From Serinicoccus sediminis (GTDB lineage: Bacteria; Actinomycetota; Actinomycetes; Actinomycetales; Dermatophilaceae): DNA of 64,000 bases. Under the pieces are notes generated by a model. It made no database searches. It was not told the DNA's origin and saw nothing but the letters and a program-made list of their open reading frames with translations. Positions 58,745 through 64,000 of the stretch are shown in pieces; the first letter of the stretch is position 1; each line of letters begins with the position of its first letter. The DNA is taken from the NCBI RefSeq assembly GCF_004153545.1, contig NZ_SDVA01000006.1, positions 144,895 through 208,894 on the forward strand, given 5' to 3'. Made by a program: the position numbers and the translations under genes.

Positions 58745-61500
58745 CAGCGGCTCCTCGTGCGGGGGGCCCCGCCGCGCCGACGGCGACGCCCGCCGTGCAG
58801 GACACCCTCGGCCCAGCCCGCCAGGGCGGTGCGGTCGACCTTGCTCGCGTGGCGCACGTCCACCGGGAGCCACTCGCGCACCAGGACGGCGGCCACCGGG
58901 ACCCCGGCCGCGGCCCGGGCCCGTGCCGCCAGCTCCGGCGCGGCCAGGGCGGCAGACCCATGGGGTGCCCCGGTGGCGCGGGCCAGGGGCCCGCCCCGCT
59001 CGGTGGGGACCAGCACGAGGACGACGAGCTGGGTGCCGGCGGGCCCGACGCCCACCACGGCCACGTCGGCTACCCCGTCGAGCCTGCGCACGCGCTCCTC
59101 GACGGGGTAGGGCGTCACCGGCCCGGCAGGCGTCGTGACGACGTGCGCGAGCCGGCCCTCCACCCAGAGCCGGCCCTGGTCGTCCAGGCTGCCGACGTCG
59201 CCGGTGCGGTGCCACCCCGCGGGCCGGGCGCTGCGCTGCTGCGCGCCCCAGCGCCGGTCGTACCGGTCCTTGACGTGCGGGCCACGCACCACGATCTCCC
59301 CGGCCACCCCCGGGGCGGTCTGCAGGTCCTCGGCCGGCACGCCCAGGGGGTCGAGGACCGCGATCCCGACCTCGACACCCGGCACCGGGCGCCCCACGCA
59401 GACCCCGGCCCCCGGGTGCTCACCGTCGGTCCCGGCCCCCGGACCCGCGGCGGGGCCCGGTGCGGTCGGGTCGTGGGTCGCGACCGGGAGCGCCTCGGTC
59501 ATGCCGTAGGGGGTCTGCGTCTGTGCGCCCGGCAGGACCGCGCGCACCTCGTGCAGCAGGTCGGTGGGCACCGGGGCGCCCGCGGAGAGCACCAGCCGGG
59601 GGCGGGCGAGAACCTCGCGCTCCGCGGCGGTCAGCGACCCCGCGGTCGCGACGACGTTGCGCAGCGCGGCCGGGGCCGCGAAGACCATGCTGGCCCCGAC
59701 CGCCTCGACGGCCCGGGCCAGCGCCGCGGCGGTGAGGGTGTGCGGGGCGGTGACGTCCATGTCCGGCACTGCGCTGGGCAGCCCGAGCGCCGGGCCGTAG
59801 AGCGCGAACGGGGCGAACGCCGCGACGAAGCGCTCCCCGGGGCCGAAGCCGAAGGTGTCGCGGAGCAGGGCCACCTGGGCGCCGAGCGCCCGCCGCGTGT
59901 AGACGACGCCCTTGGGCGGCCCGGTCGCGCCGGAGGTGAACAGGACCGCGCCGTCGGCGTCCTCGTCCAGACCCTCCGGCAGGGGGCCGTCGCTGCGGGC
60001 TCCCTCGGCGGCGAGCCCGGCGAGGGCGGTGCCCGCACCGTCCACCCGGATGCGCTGCCCCGGCACCCGCGTCGGCGCGGCCGGCGCGAGCGCGGGTGCG
60101 ACCCCGACGACGTGCCGCGGGCCGGCGCCGCGCAGCGCGGCCCCGAGGCGGCCCAGGCCGAGCCCGGCGTCGGCGATGACCACGACCGCGCCGAGGCGCC
60201 ACACGGCATACACCACGGTGGTCAGGTCGATGCCCGGGGGCACCAGCACCGCCACCCGGTCACCCGGGCGCACGCCACGCCCGGCGAGACCGCGTGCCAC
60301 GGCCTCCACGCGCTCGCCGAGCTCACCGAAGGTCACCCGCCGCGGCTGGGCGCCACCGAGCTCGACGACCGCCGTCTCGTCCGGACGGCTGCGGTCCACC
60401 CTCACCGGCACGGTGGCCACACCTGCTGGGCGGGGCGAGCCGTCCCGGTCGCCGGTCGCCTCGCGCCGGGGGCTCGACCGGTCGTCCCGCGTGCCTCCCG
60501 CGCCCTCACCCGGCCCCGGGACGTGCTGCTGCGCCCACTCCCAGACCGTCCCCACGGCCTCGGGGCTGTCCTCGAGCACGAGGTGCGAGGCGGTGGGGCA
60601 CACGTGCACGTCGGCGTGCGGCAGCCGCTGCACGAGGTCCTCGAGGTAGCGCTGCGAGAAGACCGGGTCCCGCGGGCCCCACACGAGCAGCGCGGGCACG
60701 TCGAGCCCGCGCACGCCCTCGGCGACGGCGTCGAGCGCGGGCCGGCTGGGGTGGTCGTCCTCGAACGGTATGTCGCGCACGAAGTCCGCGACGGCGTCCC
60801 GCCGGCGGGCGCTCGCGTAGGGAGCGGCGAAGGCGTCGCGGACGTCCCTGGGCAGCGCGGGCCGCGACAGGGCCGTGGTGGCCCGGACGAAGGCGGGCGT
60901 GGTGCGGCAGACCCGGGCGAGGAGCATCGGGGCGCGGGCGAGCCGGATCACCGCCGGCGCGGCGTGCTCGACCGGCTGGTGGACCGCGGTGTTGGTCAGC
61001 ACCACGGCCGCCAGGTCGTCGCGGTGCGCCAGCGCCCAGCCGAGGCCGACCGGCCCTCCCCAGTCGTGCACGAGCGCGACGACCGGACCGGTGAGCCCGA
61101 GGGCGTCGGTGAGCCCGCCGAGGTCGTCCACCCGCTGCGCCAGGGTGCGCGGGCGTCCCGGGCGCTCGGACCAGCCCATCCCGAGCTGGTCGACGGCCAC
61201 CACCCGCCACCCCGGCGGGGCCTGCTCCAGGACCCGGCGCCACAGGTAGGACCAGGTCGGGTTGCCGTGCACCGCGAGCACCGTGCCGCGCACCGGGGTG
61301 CCGGCGGCCTCCAGCAGCGGGCCGTTGTCGAGCACGTGCCAACGGCGGGTCATCCCGTCGGCGTCCGGGGCGAGGACCACCCGGGACCAGCGCGGGTCCA
61401 CCCCCGGGAACGCGGTCCCGGGCAGCCCCACCTGGTCGTGGGCCGACCGGCGGGCCCGGTCGTGGGCGGACAGGCGGGGGGTGCGGGCGGGCGTGGGCAC
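58744..61500 (-). CDS. oleBC: OleBC fusion: beta-lactone decarboxylase plus beta-lactone synthetase
   Basis: A 918-residue two-domain protein. Residues about 25-327 are an alpha/beta hydrolase of the haloalkane-dehalogenase type (HGNPTWSYLW, nucleophile Asp146 in LVHDWGGP, His306 in TASHLVLED), matching OleB, which turns the beta-lactone into the cis-olefin and CO2. A 35-residue linker follows. Residues about 362-918 are an acyl-adenylate-type ligase with ATP loop LFTSGATGPPKGVVY (520-534) and YGMTEALPV, matching OleC, which closes the beta-lactone. The B-C fusion is the known actinobacterial form. It starts 16 bp after oleA. Confidence 0.9.
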   Translation of the reverse strand: MPTPARTPRLSAHDRARRSAHDQVGLPGTAFPGVDPRWSRVVLAPDADGMTRRWHVLDNGPLLEAAGTPVRGTVLAVHGNPTWSYLWRRVLEQAPPGWRVVAVDQLGMGWSERPGRPRTLAQRVDDLGGLTDALGLTGPVVALVHDWGGPVGLGWALAHRDDLAAVVLTNTAVHQPVEHAAPAVIRLARAPMLLARVCRTTPAFVRATTALSRPALPRDVRDAFAAPYASARRRDAVADFVRDIPFEDDHPSRPALDAVAEGVRGLDVPALLVWGPRDPVFSQRYLEDLVQRLPHADVHVCPTASHLVLEDSPEAVGTVWEWAQQHVPGPGEGAGGTRDDRSSPRREATGDRDGSPRPAGVATVPVRVDRSRPDETAVVELGGAQPRRVTFGELGERVEAVARGLAGRGVRPGDRVAVLVPPGIDLTTVVYAVWRLGAVVVIADAGLGLGRLGAALRGAGPRHVVGVAPALAPAAPTRVPGQRIRVDGAGTALAGLAAEGARSDGPLPEGLDEDADGAVLFTSGATGPPKGVVYTRRALGAQVALLRDTFGFGPGERFVAAFAPFALYGPALGLPSAVPDMDVTAPHTLTAAALARAVEAVGASMVFAAPAALRNVVATAGSLTAAEREVLARPRLVLSAGAPVPTDLLHEVRAVLPGAQTQTPYGMTEALPVATHDPTAPGPAAGPGAGTDGEHPGAGVCVGRPVPGVEVGIAVLDPLGVPAEDLQTAPGVAGEIVVRGPHVKDRYDRRWGAQQRSARPAGWHRTGDVGSLDDQGRLWVEGRLAHVVTTPAGPVTPYPVEERVRRLDGVADVAVVGVGPAGTQLVVLVLVPTERGGPLARATGAPHGSAALAAPELAARARAAAGVPVAAVLVREWLPVDVRHASKVDRTALAGWAEGVLHGGRRRRRGGAPRTRSR

Positions 61501-61516
61501 GGCTGCCTGCCTCAGC

Positions 61517-62539
61517 TCACCAGTCGATCTCGACGCACGTCATGTTGAGCCCGGAGCCGATGCCCATCATGAGGACGCGGTCCCCGCGCTCGAGGGAGGC
61601 GGTCTCCTTGGCCAGGGTGATCGCCACCGCGGCCGGGCCGACGTTGCCGTAGGTGGGGAAGGTCAGGGGGATGCGGGACTGGTCCAGCCCCAGCGACTCG
61701 GCCGTCTTGCTGGTGTGCACCTGCGAGACCTGGTGGACGATGTAGCGGTCCATGTCGCTCCAGTCGAACTCCTGAGCGGCGTCCGCCCACAGCTCCTTGG
61801 CGAGGCCCATGCCGGCCACGAGCAGGCCCTGCGCGTCGGTCCGCATCTCGGTGAAGTCGCCGATGCACAGCTCGTGGTGCTCGGTCGCGGCCCGGGTGAC
61901 GCCCCCGACGACGCGGTGGCCCTCGGGGTGCTCGCTCGCCCGGCCGAGCAGCATGGCCGCGGCGCCGGATCCCAGGGTCAGGGTGGCGAACTGGCTGACG
62001 ATGTCCTGCGCCGTGGCGTCCTCGCCGGACAGCCGCTCCAGCGTCCGCTCCTGCGGCGTCCGCGAACCCTCGCCGCACACGACCAGCGCGTAGTCGATCT
62101 GGCCGGCGTCGATCATCGTGGCGGCGAGCTGCATACCGTTGACGAAGCCGAGGCAGGCGTTGGTGAGGTCGAAGTTGAGGCAGGCGGTCGGCAGCCCCAG
62201 CGCCTGGTGGATCGAGACCGCGATCGAGGGCTCGAGGTGCTCCCGGCTGACCGAGGTGTTGATGAGGAGGCCGACGCGGCCGGGGTCGACCCCGGCCTGC
62301 TGCATCGCCTCCTGCGCCGCCTGCACGGCCCCGTCGACGAAGGTCTGGTCCTCGCGCCACCACCGTCGTTCCGAGATGCCGGCCAGCTTGGCCAGCATGC
62401 CGGGGCGCAGCCCGTTGCGGGTGTAGGAGTCACCGATCACCTCGTCGAACTCGGCCGAGGTCTTGACGACCGGGGCATCGACAGCGGTGACGGACAGCAC
62501 GGCGGTGTCGCGGTGCCGGAAGGTGGCGTTGCCGGTCAC
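61517..62539 (-). CDS. oleA: OleA, thiolase-fold head-to-head acyl-CoA condensing enzyme
   Basis: Condenses two long-chain acyl-CoAs to a 2-alkyl-3-keto acid, the first step to long-chain olefins. The 340-residue protein resembles FabH but has OleA features: nucleophile Cys129 in FDLTNACLGFVNGM and Glu103 in SREHLEPSIAVS, exactly 26 residues before it, the spacing of the Cys143/Glu117 pair in Xanthomonas OleA. The His and Asn are in IVHQVSQVHTS and PTYGNVGPAAVA. GTG 62539 is chosen for AGGAA 8 nt upstream; a longer start at 62584 is less likely. First gene of the operon. Confidence 0.92.
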   Translation of the reverse strand: MTGNATFRHRDTAVLSVTAVDAPVVKTSAEFDEVIGDSYTRNGLRPGMLAKLAGISERRWWREDQTFVDGAVQAAQEAMQQAGVDPGRVGLLINTSVSREHLEPSIAVSIHQALGLPTACLNFDLTNACLGFVNGMQLAATMIDAGQIDYALVVCGEGSRTPQERTLERLSGEDATAQDIVSQFATLTLGSGAAAMLLGRASEHPEGHRVVGGVTRAATEHHELCIGDFTEMRTDAQGLLVAGMGLAKELWADAAQEFDWSDMDRYIVHQVSQVHTSKTAESLGLDQSRIPLTFPTYGNVGPAAVAITLAKETASLERGDRVLMMGIGSGLNMTCVEIDW

Positions 62540-62689
62540 GTGGTGGTTCCTGCATTCTGCTGGAGGGTCTGGACAGACGACCATTCGACCACAGCACCGC
62601 GGGCTGGGCAGAACCGACGGGCGCCGTGTGCCACGATGGTGCTACCACGACGGTCGCTGGGGCCGGCATCGCAGGAAGGGTGAGGACAG

Positions 62690-63577
62690 ATGGGCACCAC
62701 GAGGACGCGCCTGGGCGCGGTCGTCAGCGCAGGGATCCTGGGTCTCGGTCTCACCGCGTGCGCCGGGGACGCGGAGGAGGGGGCGGCGAGCTCGCCGGAG
62801 ACGGCCGCGGAGAGCACGCAGGACTCGGCGGCGCAGACCGAGGACGAGGCGGCCGCCGAGGACACCGCGACCGAGTCCGAGGACGACGGCGGGGAGGCCG
62901 CCGAGGGCGAGGAGATCCCGGTCGAGGACTTCCTGGCGATGCTGCAGGAGCCCGGCGAGGACACCCTCTCGAGCTACACGCTGACGATGGACATGCAGGC
63001 CGACGGACAGGCCGTCCAGGCCGACGGCGCGGTGGACCTCGGTGGGGACGAGGCAGCCATGCAGATGATGATGTCGATGCCGGAGATGGGGGAGCTGGAG
63101 ATGATCACCGTCGACGGCGAGCTCTACCTCGCCATGCCGGGGGTCACGCCGGAGGGCATGTACATGCGGGCCGGGGAGGACGTCCTCGGCCAGGCCGCGG
63201 CGATGGAGGACATCGATGTCTCCACGCAGTGGGAGGCGTGGGAGGAGGGCGCCCAGCAGGTCGTCTTCCTCGGTGACGAGGACGTGGACGGCACCGAGAT
63301 GGGCCACTACCAGGTCACCGTCGACCCGCAGGCGATCGCCGAGGCCGGCGGTGAGGACGCCGCGGCGATGACCCAGGCGGTCGGGGACGAGCCGGTCGTC
63401 TACGACGTGTGGCTGGACGACGACAACCTCATGCGGCAGCTGAGCTTCGAGCTCGAGGGCATGACCGCGGAGATGATGATGGACAACTGGGGCGAGCCGC
63501 AGGAGATCGAGGCGCCCCCGGCCGACCAGGTCATGGAGATGGGCGACCTGGGCGGCACGCCGGGCACCGACGGCTGA
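62690..63577 (+). CDS. Met-rich secreted lipoprotein (LppX/LprG-like fold possible)
   Basis: A 295-residue lipoprotein: signal peptide VVSAGILGLGLTA with lipobox LTAC (Cys about residue 24), then an acidic Glu/Ala/Thr/Ser linker of about 50 residues and a beta-rich domain (YTLTMDMQADGQAVQADGAV, ELYLAMPGVTPEGMYMRAGE). The domain has many Met (AAMQMMMSMPEMGELEM). Similar proteins are annotated LppX/LprG-like, which carry lipids in mycobacteria; that link is weak. It is divergent from oleA, 150 bp apart, which is suggestive given the lipid-forming operon. Confidence 0.75.
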   Translation: MGTTRTRLGAVVSAGILGLGLTACAGDAEEGAASSPETAAESTQDSAAQTEDEAAAEDTATESEDDGGEAAEGEEIPVEDFLAMLQEPGEDTLSSYTLTMDMQADGQAVQADGAVDLGGDEAAMQMMMSMPEMGELEMITVDGELYLAMPGVTPEGMYMRAGEDVLGQAAAMEDIDVSTQWEAWEEGAQQVVFLGDEDVDGTEMGHYQVTVDPQAIAEAGGEDAAAMTQAVGDEPVVYDVWLDDDNLMRQLSFELEGMTAEMMMDNWGEPQEIEAPPADQVMEMGDLGGTPGTDG

Positions 63578-63591
63578 CCACGACCCGCCCC

Positions 63592-63632
63592 GCACGACGG
63601 GCCGCCCCCTGCTCGGGGGCGGCCCGTCGTGC
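63592..63632 (+). terminator. 18-bp perfect hairpin after the lipoprotein gene (no T run)
   Basis: GCACGACGGGCCGCCCCC (63592-63609) pairs with GGGGGCGGCCCGTCGTGC (63615-63632) over a 5-nt loop. GTCCGGGG follows, so no T tract. The strongest hairpin I found in the window. Confidence 0.7.
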
Positions 63633-63774
63633 GTCCGGGGAGCGGTGCGCGACGTCTGGTGGACCGCCGTGTGAACGACGTGTGAACCCTTGCCGATCCG
63701 GGCCGATCTGGTGCTCGGGGTGCCCTCGGCCGGGGCAGACTGGCGGTGTCGGCACGTCGAGACGAGGAGTGGTC

Positions 63775-64000
63775 ATGACCTCTGGGTGGGTGCCTGTGCG
63801 GGTCGTCCGCTGGCCCGCGCAGCAGCAGGACCGGGAGTGGTGCGCGCAGCGGGCCCTGCCCTGCCTGCTGCTGGTCTCCGAGGGTGCTGCGCCGCCGCAG
63901 CCCGGGCCGGCCGAGGCCGTGCTGCCCGCCACCGCGGACGAGGCTGCCGTCACCGCCGCCGTCGACGAGCTCGCCTGGCGCGGCCCGGTCCGTGCCGCCC
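63775..64000 (+). CDS. N-terminal part of an unidentified protein, possibly a winged-helix regulator (3' truncated)
   Basis: The ATG at 63775 follows GACGAGGAGTGGTC, a clear ribosome site, and the frame stays open to the window end. The visible 75 residues (VRVVRWPAQQQDREWCAQRA, LPCLLLVSEGAAPPQPG, AVTAAVDELAWRGPVRA) resemble the start of actinobacterial proteins that carry a winged-helix DNA-binding domain further on, but no such domain is visible here. A possible -10, CAGACT, lies near 63738. Confidence 0.45.
   Translation, partial: MTSGWVPVRVVRWPAQQQDREWCAQRALPCLLLVSEGAAPPQPGPAEAVLPATADEAAVTAAVDELAWRGPVRAA

Overview
This window is chromosomal DNA of a very high-GC actinobacterium. Gene content and synteny (actinobacterial glp/sepX cell-division locus, metG-tatD-rsmA-ispE, glmU-prs-rplY-pth-mfd, mazG-eno-ftsB-DUF501-ppx) and many leaderless genes point to Micrococcales, probably near Intrasporangiaceae/Ornithinimicrobiaceae. 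The family placement is inference. I see no plasmid, phage, insertion sequence or CRISPR array; this is mostly conserved core chromosome with small repeat-bearing gaps.

Layout. 1-9.8 kb: tail of a large helicase-type protein, a tandem-repeat gap, mscL, a SAF-domain protein, an FmdB zinc ribbon, a penicillin-acylase-family enzyme, 5-formyl-THF cyclo-ligase, then moeA/glp-moaC-GNAT-sepX, which may join molybdenum-cofactor chemistry to the divisome. 9.8-20 kb: tRNA-Ala, orphan ornithine carbamoyltransferase, two membrane PH-domain proteins, a TPR protein, a protein mannosyltransferase, a three-gene succinate dehydrogenase operon and rsmI. 20-24 kb: less conserved genes (DUF4126, a four-repeat peptidoglycan-binding-type protein, a SigE-like ECF sigma factor with a membrane partner). 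24-31 kb: metG, tatD, rsmA, ispE, ABC-F. 31-36.5 kb: MarR and TetR regulators around an odd tRNA-Gln and 32-bp tandem repeats, then glmU-prs, rplY, pth. 36.5-49 kb: pspA, TPM-domain protein, mfd, a lipoprotein, mazG, eno, ftsB-like, DUF501, ppx. 49-56 kb: two secreted M14 carboxypeptidases flanking a family-5-type uracil-DNA glycosylase and a tRNA with a UAA anticodon, then a BI-1 protein and DUF808. 56-64 kb: thiolase, a complete oleA-oleBC-oleD operon for head-to-head long-chain olefins, a Met-rich lipoprotein and the start of one more gene.

The most unusual signal spans the whole window. The hexamer GTATGC (best as the octamer GGTATGCC) recurs on both strands about once per kilobase, in every reading frame and also between genes. 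It uses codons (TAT, CAT, ATA, GCA) that are otherwise rare here. This looks like selection on a DNA word, comparable in kind to HIP1 in cyanobacteria or uptake and Chi-like sequences elsewhere. Other points worth checking are the ole operon, the glp-sepX linkage, two tRNAs with unusual geometry, several compound inverted repeats, and many TANNNT -10 boxes 6-8 nt before start codons, indicating leaderless mRNAs.
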